A program made the translations under genes and the position numbers. This document shows, one piece after another, positions 1 to 12,031 of a stretch of DNA of 64,000 nt. This DNA is from Gordionus sp. m RMFG-2023. Its lineage: Eukaryota; Nematomorpha; Gordioida; Chordodea; Parachordodidae. The notes under the pieces were generated by a model. That model was not told the origin of the DNA. It saw only the letters and a program-made list of their open reading frames with translations, and did not search any database. The stretch is taken from positions 34,458,508 to 34,522,507 of the forward strand of contig NC_088776.1 of NCBI RefSeq assembly GCF_954871325.1. Reading direction: 5' to 3'. How positions within the stretch are numbered: the first letter of the stretch is position 1; each line of letters starts with the position of its first letter.

Positions 1-300
1 CTCATGATGGACTTCTTGGTAAGCCTAGCTGCTGGAAAGAGATGGGGAGGTGACAAAAGAGATGTCAGTAAACCATTTCTTTATGCTGAAACCCTCGAAG
101 ATGAATGAAACCACATCAGAGGTGCTATATAGGTGTTTATTGGCGTTTAGGATATCATATGACGAAGGAGAACTGTAAGGATTGCTATTATTTGTTTATG
201 AGGACACAGATCCCGTATCATTAGGAGAGAAGATCTGGCGCCTCAGTTCCCTAAGGTATTCGTGTACCCTTCTAAGCCATTATAAAAGAATTTCACTTAG
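1..300 (-). pseudogene. Unassigned coding-like stretch at the window edge
   Basis: The minus strand keeps one reading frame for about 95 codons from position 290 down to 1, broken by only two stops. It includes runs such as RVHEYLRELRRQIFSPNDTG and DVVSFIFEGFSIKKWFTDIS. The base composition is less AT-biased than the neighbouring DNA. I do not recognise a family. It could be a decayed gene or element piece, or exons whose introns I cannot place. The plus strand also has a short open run at 4-108, so strand is uncertain. Confidence 0.25.
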
Positions 301-338
301 TACTCCAATTGAGCAGATATTGCTAAACAAGGTTGGTT

Positions 339-377
339 GGGTCATTCCACGTGAAATCGATCAGGTTTTGTTGACCT
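339..377 (+). repeat. Fragment of a Sola-like transposon end
   Basis: GGGTCATTCCACGTGAAATC followed by GATCAGG closely matches the outermost bases of the long-inverted-repeat elements at 24795 and 60115. Only about 35-40 bases are recognisable, so this is a relic end with no body attached. Confidence 0.55.
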
Positions 378-659
378 TTTTTAAATAGAAATAAACTTTG
401 CAGTATGATTATAGAATTGCATAGGTTTCGCAATTTAATTTTAAAATCTCTAATTCAATAAGTTTCCTCTATGGCAAATCAAAGCTAAAAAGGTGGCATG
501 GGCGTCCTTCCTAATTTGGAAACACGATAAAAATAAAGATTCTAAAATATATAAATGATATCCTATATTTGGTATCATTAAATAGCCCTTGAACTCCTTT
601 TTTAAAAATAATTAAAAAATTTTAAAAAACTTAGATTTTTTTTTATTTCCGGAATAGAT

Positions 660-2170
660 AAAGGTTGATTTTTTAATATGTACTTGAACATAAAATTATC
701 TAAAGATTATATGTTTATTAAATCAATATAAATTTATATTAAAAATTAAGTTGGAACATTATTTTTTTAAATTTTATTTTTCTAATTTTTTATTCGATAA
801 AGAAAGTCATTAATCGTGGTGTTCTAAAAATCAAAATTAATATTTATTATGTATATAATTTAAAAAAGAACATTTACTTAATTTTGAAATATATATTTTT
901 CTGGTTTCCATTTTGTTGGGTTTTTAAAAAGTTTGTATGTAAGTGTATAAAAGTACACACTGTTGCTGTTAGGTAATTTACAATTCCTATAATGTTGACA
1001 GGTAAATAATTTATTTTCACTGGGAAGAAAAATGAAGGATGGGGAGGACCCATGTGGATGCAGAAAGCTAACCCACACTTCTTTAGCCATTTCATTTTTT
1101 TCTACAACAACCACCAAAAGTTATACAAACAAGTTACATAGGCATTAATATCATTCATTCTAAATCTTGTATCATGATGTAATATTTTCCACTTTACCTT
1201 AATGAGTATTTCAATTCAATAAATTTTTGTTTCAATAAGACTTAGTGGAATAACCGCATGTATATCTTCGTGCTTTACCAAATCTTCTACAATTGAATTT
1301 CTTTCATTTGTATGTTTAATAATGATTTGATGGCTAAGAAATTAGAAATTAAATTGTGCAAAAGATTTAGTAAAGCACATGAATTGGCACGCAAAAGATA
1401 CATGTGATTATTATATCCGGTCTGAGAATTATTGAAATAAAAATTTATTCAAATTCTCAAGAAGGTAAGGGATATTATTTATCAAGGTACGAGATTTAGA
1501 ATGAGTGGTATTAATGATTATGTAACTTGTTTTATGATAGCTTTTGGGGTTAGTTGTAGATAAAAATCTTGCAATTTAGTTTTCAGAATCCACATGGACC
1601 CTTTTCATCCTTTATTTTTCCACTTAATGTTAATAAATTGTATCCCTCTTTCAATATCATTCTATTGTAGATCACCTAACAACGACAGGGTTTACTTACA
1701 TCCTCAGATATAGTGTTGCAAAGTCGCTTCATCTGAGCCGATTTTTCAAACGGCTAAGTATTTTATACAGAATAATATTACGCAAGTCTGAAAATTTTGC
1801 TCATAGATCCATTAGTGAAATCTCGAGGTCTAGGCAATATTTTTCTGGGTAAAATACTGAGTTAGTCGTTTTTAAATATGAAACGATTTTGCATCAATAC
1901 ACAGATGTTTTAAAATCTACCACTGATTAAGAAATTATTTTTATTTCAAAATTAAGTGAATGTGTTTTTTTTAAATTATATTAAGCTAATAATTTAGATT
2001 TTCATAGAACATCGCCATCTATAATGACCTTTTTTATCGATAAAAATTTTTTAAATTTACTAAAAAACAATGGTTATCTCCAACCTAATTTTTTTCAATA
2101 TAAATGTATATTAATTAAATTAAATACCAATTTTAAGAAAATTTTATGTTCTGAAAAAACACCTGAGATT
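660..2170. mobile_element. Palindromic (foldback) element with arms of about 600 bp
   Basis: The left arm (about 660-1310) is repeated in reverse complement by the right arm (about 1330-2170) with almost no spacer. Matching pairs, outside to inside: the ACATAAAATT stretch near 690 with the one near 2140; GTTAGGTAATTTACAATT near 970 with ATTGTAGATCACCTAAC near 1665; a CATGTGGATgCAGAAAG block near 1052 with its mirror near 1590; and ACAAGTTACAT near 1130 with ATGTAACTTGT near 1520. The arms are diverged but clearly homologous. There is no coding capacity; short open frames at 874-1117 lie in the arm. A hAT-type MITE sits in the right arm. Superfamily and target duplication were not determined. 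Confidence 0.7.
1711..1903. mobile_element. hAT-like MITE (same family as 40228-40446)
   Basis: It begins TAGTGTTGCAAAGTCGCTTC and ends with the imperfect mirror GCATCAATACA. Inside it shares GAGCCGATTTTT, ACGGCTAAGTATTTTA and the mirrored TAAAATACTGAGTTAG with the cleaner copy at 40228-40446. It lies within the right arm of the palindrome: the left arm aligns across the site without it. Flanks TCAGATAT and ACAGATGT agree at six of eight positions, as expected for an old 8-bp duplication. Confidence 0.65.
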
Positions 2171-2189
2171 TAAATAAATAAACCGCAGA

Positions 2190-2721
2190 ATTACAGACAT
2201 TTCTTGCTCTCTGATCCTATTGCAGGCATTGAATGATCTCTATAACCGAATAGTGTGGGGGTCTACCACATCAATTTTTTCCATTATTCTTTAGAGCCAG
2301 ACTAATTGCCTTACAAAAGCTAGATTAAAGCATCTGCCCAATTGCAAAAGGATTATCTAAAAAATTATATGTAAGCGTATAAAAAGCCCCTTATCAGAAG
2401 GTTTGGAATTAAAGGGGAATGAGAAAAAATAACAAACCACACGGCAAGGATTACTTTGGATATCCATGCTTCAGAACATGCATTCGTCAGACTTGACATA
2501 AAAAATGCCTACAATACTTTAAATCGTAATTATTAATCGAAATCTTAGACGTTTACCCAGATTATTTCAACTATATCCAGTCAAACTATTGTACCTCTAC
2601 GATATTGCGACATAACACTAATTATTCTTTCAGCACAAGGAATTCAACAAGGTAATTCACTTGATCCGCCTTTATTCGTGCTTGGCTTTAAACAACAACA
2701 TCCAAAATTTAAAAACCAACT
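2190..2721 (+). pseudogene. LINE reverse transcriptase, 5' segment (broken)
   Basis: Conceptual translation shows a non-LTR retrotransposon RT: LDIKNAYNTL (finger/palm motif with the catalytic Asp region) near 2490 and GIQQGNSLDPPLF (the G-Q-Q-G-D-P-L-G-P block) near 2640. Upstream near 2230-2400 lie weaker remains of the preceding RT domain. The frame is interrupted several times, so it cannot be expressed. The reading continues at 10071 after the gypsy insertion, and again at 12032 after a hAT insertion. The clade resembles animal LINEs with an unusual C-terminal nuclease-like domain rather than L1; the clade is not certain. Confidence 0.75.
2717..2721. repeat. Target-site duplication CAACT of the gypsy element (left)
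   Basis: CAACT immediately precedes the 5' LTR and recurs at 10066-10070 immediately after the 3' LTR. A 5-bp duplication is normal for Ty3/gypsy integration. Confidence 0.75.
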
Positions 2722-2889
2722 TGTTATATTGAATAATATATTTGTCATACAATAATATAACGTATTTATAAAAGGTCAATTAAATTGAATACTTATAGAA
2801 ATTAAATTAAATAATTATAGAATAGTATAAGAATTAAAAATAAAAAACTATTGACCATATATTTTATGAAGTTTCTTAAAGATATAAAA
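2722..2889 (+). repeat. 5' LTR of the gypsy element
   Basis: Starts TGTTATATTGAAT and ends GATATAAAA. The same sequence, with about 10% differences, forms the 3' LTR at 8818-8924 plus 10005-10065. At 168 bp it is short for a Ty3/gypsy LTR. Confidence 0.8.
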
Positions 2890-5800
2890 TTGGTGACGAA
2901 ATAAAAAAAAACATGGTCTTCGGTCAAGTTAAATATTAAATAGAAATGTATATTTTTTTGTTTTTAAAAAAAATATATTATTAGATTGTGATATTTTAAA
3001 AATTACATTAAACGAATTCTGTAAAAAGGAAACATCGTTAGGTGATTATTTGGATTATATTAAATATATTTTGGATGTAAATAATATTCCACAAACAGAC
3101 GCTACTTTGAAAAAATTATTCATAGCATATAGTGGAATAAATATAATAACAGATATAAAAAAAATTACTATTTCCAAGGAAAATTGATGATGTGGGATAG
3201 GCAGATTTATGTAAAGTCGCTTTAAAGACGAAAGAAATGTCTTGGCATCAAAAATTAATTTTATTATATTAAGTCACGGACTAACAGAATCAGTAATGAG
3301 TTTTTTAAAAAAAAAGGAACTAGCCCGAGGATGTTAATTTGAAGATAATATAGAACAACGAATTCGTGATCAATTAATCGCAGGATTAAAGATGCCGCAA
3401 CTAGATAGAGAACTAAGTTTAAGATATTCAGATACTATAGACGAAGAATAACCGTTTAGCTTAAACTAGATTATAGAAATGGCTTTAGCATGGAACGGCC
3501 GACTTAGAAATAAATAATAAATACTAAAATAGTTTATAAAATCAAAGAGACGATTAAATATAATAATCTTAATAACTGATTAAATTAAAATGATAATTAT
3601 AATCTACAGTATAATGATAATAGGCAGTATCAAAATGATAATAAAACATATGTAAAAAGAGAACCAGTTCAACTTTATAATAACTACCCCGCAAATAATA
3701 ATAATACAAGAAAACTGGGCTATTTTTGGTTTTTATCCTATTCGGAATTGTCCAGCATACGAAAAAATGTGCAAAAATGTAAGAAATTAAACCACTTTGC
3801 CGTGTGTTGTAAAATTGAATAGAAAGTTTACGGTACAAATTACAATAGTAACGACGAAGATTCAGATTTCTCAATAAAAAAAGTCTACAAATCTGGACAG
3901 CACCCAACATTATGCTATTAATAAACAACCACGAAAATAAAATGGAATATGTACAGGTTCAGCAGTAACCATCATTAATGCAACAATATGGAATAAAATT
4001 GAAAGGTCAAAACTAAGATGGGTTAAAGCTCCACCTACATATGGAAACAATACAATAAAAACTATGGGAGAAGCTTAGGTAAAAGTTCAATTAGATGATA
4101 AAATTTTATGGCTTCCGTTATTAGTTACAAAAACAAATGATGCAGCGCTATTTGGATTTCCATGGCCTATAGAATTTGATCTATTGTTACCAACCAAGGT
4201 AAAAGTCAATATGATCAGCAATAAATATTATAATAATGATAATGGAAACGTTAATATTGAAAAGCTATATAAAGAATTTGCTACGGTGTTTGATAATAAA
4301 TTAGGATTAATAAAAATGTTAAACCAGAAATTACCATTAGAAGAAAATACAAAACAAATAGCTCTACCAGCAAGAAGAGTCCCATTTCTAAAATAAGAAA
4401 TTGAAAATGAACTGAAACGTTTGGAAGAAAATAGCATAATAAAGAATAGATTCATCAACAACAAGAGTAACCTGGAGTACTCCAATGGTAGTGGTACGTA
4501 AATTCAGGTGAACTATGATTATGTGGTGATTTCATAGTAGTATTGAATAAATTTTTACTAAAAGACTATCACATTAACATTTGATGAATTAATCGCAAAG
4601 ATCGCTAATAGAAATAAATATATAACAATAGATCTAAAAGATGCATATCTACAAATTGGTATTGATTATCAAGAATAATAATTATGGTGACACCAAATGG
4701 ATACCTGCTATTTACGATTACCTTTTGGTATAGCTACAGCACCAATATTATTTCAACGATATATGGACGATTTACTGGCTGGCTGTATACAGCAGTTTAT
4801 TTAGACGATGTTATAATCGCAGGAAAAAATAATCAGAACATGCAGTGAATTTAAATCAAGTCCTCATAGAATTACAGAATGCGGGATTAAAAGTCAAAAC
4901 AAGCAAAATAAATTTTATGAAAGAAAAAGTATCATATTTAGGATACATAATAGATGAAAATGAAATAATCCCAGATAAAAAGAAAATAATAGCAATACAA
5001 AAATAGCCAACTCCAAAAGATAGACATGACATAAAATCATTTTTAGGTAATTAAACTATTATACACGGTTCATACCAAACTTATATGAAATTATAGCCAA
5101 ATTACATAATAAAATTAGTAAAAATGTTAAATGGAATTGGACTAAAAAAGATGATACATTATTTGAAAAGGCAAAAGGAATAGTAACAAAACAAAATAAC
5201 TATACAGTTTAATAAACCGGACCTCGAATTAATATTAGAAACAGATGTATCTAACCAAGGATTTGGAACTCTACTCCTACAAAAATATAATAACGGAGAC
5301 GAATTTTTAATAGCTTACATCTCCAGAACACTACATGAGGCTGAAAAAAATAATTCTAAAATAGACATAGAGGCTAAAGCAATAGTAAACGGGATAGAAA
5401 ATTTTCATATATTTGCTTGGACGTAAGTTTATGATACGAACGGACCATAAACCTTGTTGTGTTTATTACAATATCTTGTTATGGAATTTTCTTCACTTAA
5501 AAATCTTTTATAATACTACTTCTTTCAAAGCTTAATTAAATAAAATTCACTATTTTGCTATATAACCAACGTGCGTTAAATAAAATGTTGTTTTCTTCAT
5601 TCTGTGCGACCCGCGACTGGAGTTGGGTACGATGACAAAAATGCTCACTATACCTGGTCCCCCAGTCATACTCTCCCACAATCCTGGACCATCGAACCCC
5701 GTAGATCCCTCCCTCTCCTCGATGGTAGAACTGTCAACGTTCTTAGCTTCAACTATTTCAAACCTCTAATAAAAATATATGGCAATAACAGAGATTTAAG

Positions 5801-6254
5801 TTTATTAACAAATCAAAGATTATTACGTTGGGTCTATAAATTATCCGCATATGATTACGATATTATGTACAAGAAAGGTCCTAATAATATATGTAGATGC
5901 TTTAACGCGAAATCCAATATAGAAAAATGATGATGGAATAACAAGCGAAAATAAAAGTTAATTATATAAGAAATCTTATAACCCTTTCTAGAAAAGAACT
6001 TAGAGAAGAAACCGCAAAAAATCTAATCTTAAGAAGAGTAAAAATATTAGTAAATGGTACAAATATACAAAATCAAGCACCAGAATTACAAGCTTATAGA
6101 ACAAGAATATGAAATATAAAATGTATTTTGTTTTGGAATGGTAGATTAATAATTCCGTACTCACCTCAAAAAAGAGTTTTACATATATTGCATATTGGAC
6201 ATCCGGGTATTACCTCAATGAAAAATATTACGATACATTATATATGGTGGGAAC

Positions 6255-7820
6255 AAGAGGGCGCGGGCATAATTTTTTATTCACGGCCCGTCCGCTCACG
6301 GTGGCAATAAAAAATATTCACGCCCATTCACGCTTATAAATAAAAAATTTTCGACCCGACCCGCCCGCTCACGAAGTACAATATTTTAATTCACGCCCGT
6401 CACGCCCGAAAATTCACGGTGTTTTTAAATTTTTCAAAATTTTAATGCTAAAATTTTTTACACTTTTTTGAATTTATTCTATTTATTTCTTTAATTCCAT
6501 AATCCATAATAACAAAAAATAAATAACATTGTTACGATCCTTGTTATCTTAATATATTTGGTTTAAAGAAAACTAGATATAGGTTCCAAGGCAAATTACA
6601 GAGATTGTTATATGACTATATTAAAAGGGATTTCCGAAAATTACACAAAAATTATCCCAAAAAAACAAACTAATAATAATTTTATAATCATTTGCATATT
6701 TATATATATTTTTTAATATTCAAAAATTAAAAGCAAATCAAAGTTTATGATATAATAATATAATCAAACAACTTAAATATTCAAATATAACTAAATATTA
6801 AATTACTATAATAATAGAAAACTCCATTAACACAATATTCAAATATAAAATAATTATTTAACAACATAAATCCTATTCAAATATTCAAATTACAGAGTAA
6901 TTATTTAAATATAAAAAAAAATGAAATAAAAACAAGCAAATATAACACATATTATAAATCCAAATTTTTACTTATAAAAAGAAGAATGTCTATTTTTATT
7001 TCAATTGTGTACGCTTTTCCTCTAATAGGCTATTGGCTAAAAATAACCTTTTACTAGAAACCGAATTTGACAGGGCTGACATAATTTTACTCTCTAATTT
7101 TTAAAAAAGGAAATAAATTTTCCTGCTTCCAAAACTTCAAAATATTGCTATTGTTATTTGTTTTATTGGATGAATCTTTTTAATTCACACAGTTTTAATC
7201 GTTAGATGTTGATGCTTTCAGAATCATCTAAAAATATGTTTCATTTAGAATATATGGTTTATTATGAATGTAAGATGAATTAGGAAAGTTATAAATGACA
7301 GTTGGCATTGACTTATGCATATCATCTAATTTTATATCATTTCACAATTTCAAGATTGTTTTGTAAATATCTTCCTTTTCTTCGTCTATTAAAAACTTAA
7401 GGCTTTTGAAATTAGGATCTAGAATTAAGCCTACCTTACGTGCTTGAGAATAAATAAGTAAAAATCTCGCAACAAAACACCTAAATATAAAAAGAAAATA
7501 GAACTAGAAGCGTGACATCAGATGTTGTTTATAAAATGCCGGAATATTTTTTGTTTTCCAAAATTTTTCTTTTTAAAAAAAGAGCTAAATTATATTAGAA
7601 AATATGTATTATAATTATAAAATTGCAAATTTATATTTCTAAATAAACTAAAAAATTAAAATTTCCGATACGGGAAGTTTATGTTCACGCACGATCACAC
7701 CCGGTAAAAATTTTGGGAAGGCCCGTCACGCCTAATAATTTAAAATGCATTCACACACACGCCGTTAGCCACCGTGAAACGATGGGTCACGTGTAATTTC
7801 ACTGCCCATGCTCACCTCTA
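6255..7820 (-). mobile_element. hAT transposon remnant nested in the gypsy integrase region
   Basis: Ends are AAGAGGGCGCGGGCAT (left) and the mirror of TAGAGGTGAGCATGGGCA (right). Flanks GTGGGAAC (6247-6254) and GTGGAAAC (7821-7828) form an 8-bp target duplication with one mismatch, the hAT signature. Both ends carry GC-rich subterminal repeats built on CACGCCCG/CGGGC. On the minus strand there are transposase scraps: ILDPNFKSLKFL near 7420 (the L-D-P-R-F-K block of hAT transposases), and NSVSSKRLFLANSLLEEK near 7040 from the C-terminal dimerisation domain. It is not functional. Confidence 0.8.
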
Positions 7821-8924
7821 GTGGAAACTATTAAATAAAGATGTTGAAAAACTAGTTAACAGCTGTATAGGATGTCATAAACAACGCAGAGATATACCAG
7901 GTGTTGTTGTATATCCGTGAAATCCGCCATCGCAACCTTGGGAAAGGGTACATTTCGATTTTGCCGAACCACTGGACTGATTTTATTAGCTGGTAGGAAT
8001 CTATGCGTACTCAAAATGCTCGAGATCGGTAGAATTAAAAATACAAGTAAAATTTAATAAATAAATTAGAAAAATGGGTTACTCGATATAGTGTTCCACG
8101 TCAAATTGTAACCGACAATGGTCCACAATTTATTTCATATAAATATGATAAATAATGAAAAACAAGAACATACAACATATAAAACTACACCGTATCACCC
8201 AAAATGTAATGGTTTAGTAGAAAGATGCATGAGACTATCAAAAATCTATACTTCGCAAATAGAAAACAAACAAGTGATGGGGAAAATGCCTAAATGAAGT
8301 GCTATCTACTTATAGAAATTCAGAACATTCATCAACGGGGCCAATTCCAGCAAAATTATTTATGGAAAGGAGACTAAATACATTTTTGGACTGGGCCAAA
8401 CCTTCTATTACTGAAAAATTAGAAACTTCTGTAGTGAAACCTAACCAGTTAGACAAAGGTATACATAGATATTTTGGAGAAAACGATATAGTTTGGATAA
8501 AAAATCCAATTGAAAAAGTATGGCATGAAGGAAAGATAATAAATCAACAAACTAAATTTTCTTATATTGTAGAAGAAAAAGAAAAAAAAACGCATACCAA
8601 CTACAAACAAGGAACTGTTGAACCTGAATCAATACTAATAGATGACAATATAAAGTTAGGAGAAGATAAAACAGTATAAACAATTTAACCAAGTCAAAAA
8701 GGAATTCAAAACTGATATCCAACTAGGGATCGAAAGTAAATTTAAAGATTAATAGACGAACTAGAACTTAGTGCGAAATAAAATATGTTATATATTTTAA
8801 AAGGTTATAATATTCAATGTTATTTGAATAATATATTTGCCATACAATAATATAACTTATTTATAAATGGTCAGTAAAATTGAATCTTATAGAAGTTAAA
8901 TTGAATAATTATAGAATAGTATAT

Positions 8925-10004
8925 ATGTCGTAATTTTTAAAGGGATCAGAACTATCCGGGATCATCACGGGGTTTAAAGGGATCCCTTTAAGAATTCAAA
9001 TTTTTCTGGATAAAGAAAAGACCAGTCCAGGACCGGTCTTTTTGTTTGTTTAAAAAACATATTTTTTTAACCTAATTTAATTTGTTTTTTCATTTTATTA
9101 AATATAAGAGTATTATATAAACAATAAAATTTCTCCAATGGTATTGAAGAAAATGATTTTGTGCTTCTAGAGGGCATATTATAATTAAGAATAGATTATG
9201 TTTTTGAGATATTTTCATTTTCATCATTAGAAGTATATATTTTATGTTTTATCAGATCTCTGCTTAAGGTACCTAATAATTTTATTAAGAATAATGTTAA
9301 GTTATTTTGACAATGAATTATTCAGACAGTTTCATAAGAAAATATAGAACTATATAAATAATAACCAAAATATTTTAATAATAATACTGCTTATTTTGAT
9401 TAATTTATTGCTTAAAAAATTATAAACAATAATTTTGTTACTTGTTGCTGACGATACATTAAATTTAGTACTGCAGCGAACACATACTCTATGTTTTTTA
9501 TTGGGACTATAAGTAAAATGTTTCTTGGACAAACTTATGGTTTTCATATTGTAAAATAAAAATTAACAAAATCTAAAATAACTCATCTAGAAAAATATCA
9601 TAAAATAAAAATACAAAAAATTATATTAATTGAATATTAATGCAAACTTAAATAATAATAAAAGACCGGTCCGGACCACCCTCAAAAAATGACCGGACCG
9701 TTGACCTTCACCAGTTGAGATTGACATCCTGTTGAATAGATCTTTTGGTTAGTTATCGATTGATACCCTATTTTAGACGTATTTTATTTCATAAGGCCAA
9801 AAAAACAACATTGAAAATTAATGAAAAACAATAAAATTAAAAAAAAATAAAACGAAACGTGCATAAAACGCTTTTTAAAATAAGATTCCTCTTTATCACG
9901 ATTAAAACGTGATAATACCATATTATCATTCCTTAACTTAAAACCCTAATTTTTTAGTTATCCTTTTAAAACCCGTGATGATCCCTTTAAAAATTACGAC
10001 ATAT
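8925..10004. mobile_element. Inverted-repeat element inserted in the gypsy 3' LTR
   Basis: Terminal repeats are TATGTCGTAATTTTTAAAGG at the left and its mirror at the right, continuing into GGGATCATCACGGG, about 40 bp in all. Flanks are TATA-rich, so the duplication (TATA or longer) is ambiguous. The comparison with the uninterrupted 5' LTR fixes the insertion point between GAATAGTATA and AGAATT. Its interior (about 9022-9712) is an end-trimmed copy of the hAT found at 24488-28567. No transposase frame of its own was seen. Confidence 0.65.
9022..9712. mobile_element. Partial copy of the GGACCGG-rich hAT (kin of 24488-28567)
   Basis: It aligns base for base over most of its length with 24590-24794 plus 28015-28560, from GACCGGTCTTTTT through to CCGTTGACCTTCAC. 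It lacks the Sola-like insertion present in the other copy: here GAAGTATATATTTTATG is continuous (about 9228-9245). It therefore preserves the empty target site. No transposase reading was found, so it looks non-autonomous. Confidence 0.75.
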
Positions 10005-10070
10005 ATATGCAAGAATTAAAAAATTATTTACCATATATTTTATGAAGTTTCTTAAAGATATAAAACAACT

Positions 10071-10185
10071 GTAATTTCGATCTCAATGTTTGGTATTTTG
10101 ATGATACCACATTATCGGGTCCTATCAGTGAGATAATTAAAGCTGTAGATATCATCATTTTAAATTCTCAACAACTAATTTTGTC
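10071..10185 (+). pseudogene. LINE reverse transcriptase, middle segment
   Basis: Translates as CNFDLNVWYFDDTTLSGPIS and onward, ending at a run of hydrophobic residues (IILNSQQLILS). YFDD is the RT catalytic box (usually YxDD), and the G-G-P-like stretch after it matches animal LINEs with YLDDG. It is the direct continuation of the reading broken at 2721. Confidence 0.75.
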
Positions 10186-12031
10186 CAGTGGCGTCGCTAG
10201 GGGGAGGGCGCGCAGGGGCTCACCCCCTGAAAAATTTGATTAGCCCCCTGAAGCAAATTTTTTTTTTAATGGCTCCTTAATATCCCCTTGAACTAAAAAA
10301 AATAATTTTTTTTGATTGCCCATGATTTCTTTTATAATTCCGTTAAGTAATATATAGATATAATTTTATTATTTAGAAATTAATAAAATTATTTAAATTT
10401 TTATTAAATAAATATTATTTTAATTATTAGATTAGGATTAATACGTATAAATTATATTTTCACAATGTCAGCTTGCAATCAAATTCTGTATTAAAAATAT
10501 AATATTAATAACTCACTAAATATTAAAGCTTTAACAGTTGAAGTTTAATTGACTTTTATTATTTAAATTATTATTTAACCTTAATTAAATAAATATAATC
10601 ATATATTATTTGAAAATTAACAAATTTGATATTGTAATTAGCCGAGTTCAAAATAACTAATATCAACTGTATATTTATTTTTAAATTTTATTATCATATC
10701 TTAAAAATATTTTCAAGGTCCAAATAAGTATAATAAGAGATTTCTTTATAAAAAGTAAGTAGACATATAGTTTATAATCCTCTACTATATATAGTTGTTT
10801 ATAAAATATTAAATATAATGCCACCTTTATTGACGTATTTGACAGTTATACAATATATTACAGTTAATATTATAATAAATTTTACTAAAAACTGGTTGAT
10901 AATAAATATAATAACAAATTGCATTCAAGTATTTAACGCCCTCTAATAATTAGTTATAAATAATTTTAAAAATTAAACATTTTATTATTCATATTGCAGA
11001 TGTAATAAATTTGATATCTTTTATTCTCTTTTTTACATGTTTTTAGGAAAGCTATTTTTTTCTTTTTCTAAAAACAGTCTTGAGTTAAATTTTTAATACA
11101 AGTATATTTTTGATATTATCACTAACTATTATTATTTTAAGATATAATATGACAAGGTGGTGCGACAATATATAAAATCTTAATTGTTTCTTCATATCAT
11201 TCTGGTCTTTATTTTATAGTTAGAAAATGTTTCATTTCTAATATGGCATTGCCGTGTAAATAACTCCAGGCTTCAATATATTTGCATAATTATTTATCCC
11301 AAAGATTTTTAGTGCTTTTATTTTACAATTTATCCAACATAATAAATTCTGATATTAGTTTACATCGTGAGTGTCATGGCGATTACTGCAAATCAACCAG
11401 CATCTATTATTTGTGTTGCTATGTAATTTAATATTATTACTATAACGGCTGAGAGCATATAATTGCATATTTTAGATAAACAATAATGGTCAACTGTGTT
11501 GTCGTTTATATATCAGTTAAAATGGAAGATAATCTTTTATCAATTTAATCTCTCACAATAATTTTCTAGATTACTTATCTAGCTTCCATCATGTCATCTA
11601 AGAGGGAGCTCTAACCACCATATAGTTTTATGATTTGGATTGGTCGTTTATACTTTCTACTTCAAAAATTGTTGATTTAGTTTAGGCCTATAAATTTTTC
11701 CTTATTAGTCAAGTCTATAAAACAATGTCTAAAATGGTAATAGAGAGTTATACTAGTTTGATAACCTTTTGTCAATGTAAGTTGCTAAGAATTATATTAT
11801 TGCATTATGTCGTTTTTTATATGCCAGTTTATTTTGTATGCATAATATAATAAATGACAAAATATGAAAATCAGAATAATTGTTAAGAGTTAACAAATTT
11901 TAAAAAAGTATAATATATTAATATAAAACCCGGGGCCGAAAACCCGAAAATTGGGGGGTATGGGGGCGAAGCCCTCCATATATTTTTTTTAGTTGAGCCC
12001 CCTGAGATTGTGAAGGCTAGCAACGACACTG
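10186..12031. mobile_element. hAT-type element nested in the LINE
   Basis: Terminal inverted repeats are CAGTGGCGTCGCTAG (left) and the mirror of CAGTGTCGTTGCTAG (right). Flanks ATTTTGTC (10178-10185) and AATTTGTC (12032-12039) are an 8-bp duplication with one mismatch. C- and G-run subterminal motifs around AGCCCCCTGA occur at both ends. The 1.8-kb interior is AT-rich, and I found no convincing transposase, so it is probably a non-autonomous or strongly decayed copy. CAGTGGCGTNGCTAG is a common start for hAT elements. Confidence 0.8.

Larger units (their letters stand above)
2722..10065 (+). mobile_element. Ty3/gypsy LTR retrotransposon, old and broken
   Basis: Two short LTRs bound it: 2722-2889 (168 bp) and 8818-10065 (the latter enlarged by a nested insertion). 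A TTGGTGACG primer-binding-site-like sequence follows the 5' LTR. Internal order: gag-like region with an Asn-rich stretch (about 2950-3900), protease region, RT (about 4300-5400), RNase H (about 5220-5920) and integrase (about 5990-8690). The integrase includes an H-H-C-C zinc-binding region and a C-terminal segment at 8299-8679. The coding region carries many breaks and is a fossil. By eye the LTRs differ at roughly ten of the first 105 positions, which suggests an old insertion. It sits in a LINE and itself hosts two younger insertions. Confidence 0.85.
8818..10065 (+). repeat. 3' LTR of the gypsy element, interrupted
   Basis: TGTTATTTGAATAATATATT at 8818 onward and AGAATTAAAAA...GATATAAAA at the far end match the 5' LTR. 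About 1.08 kb of unrelated DNA (about 8925-10004) is inserted between them. Confidence 0.8.
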
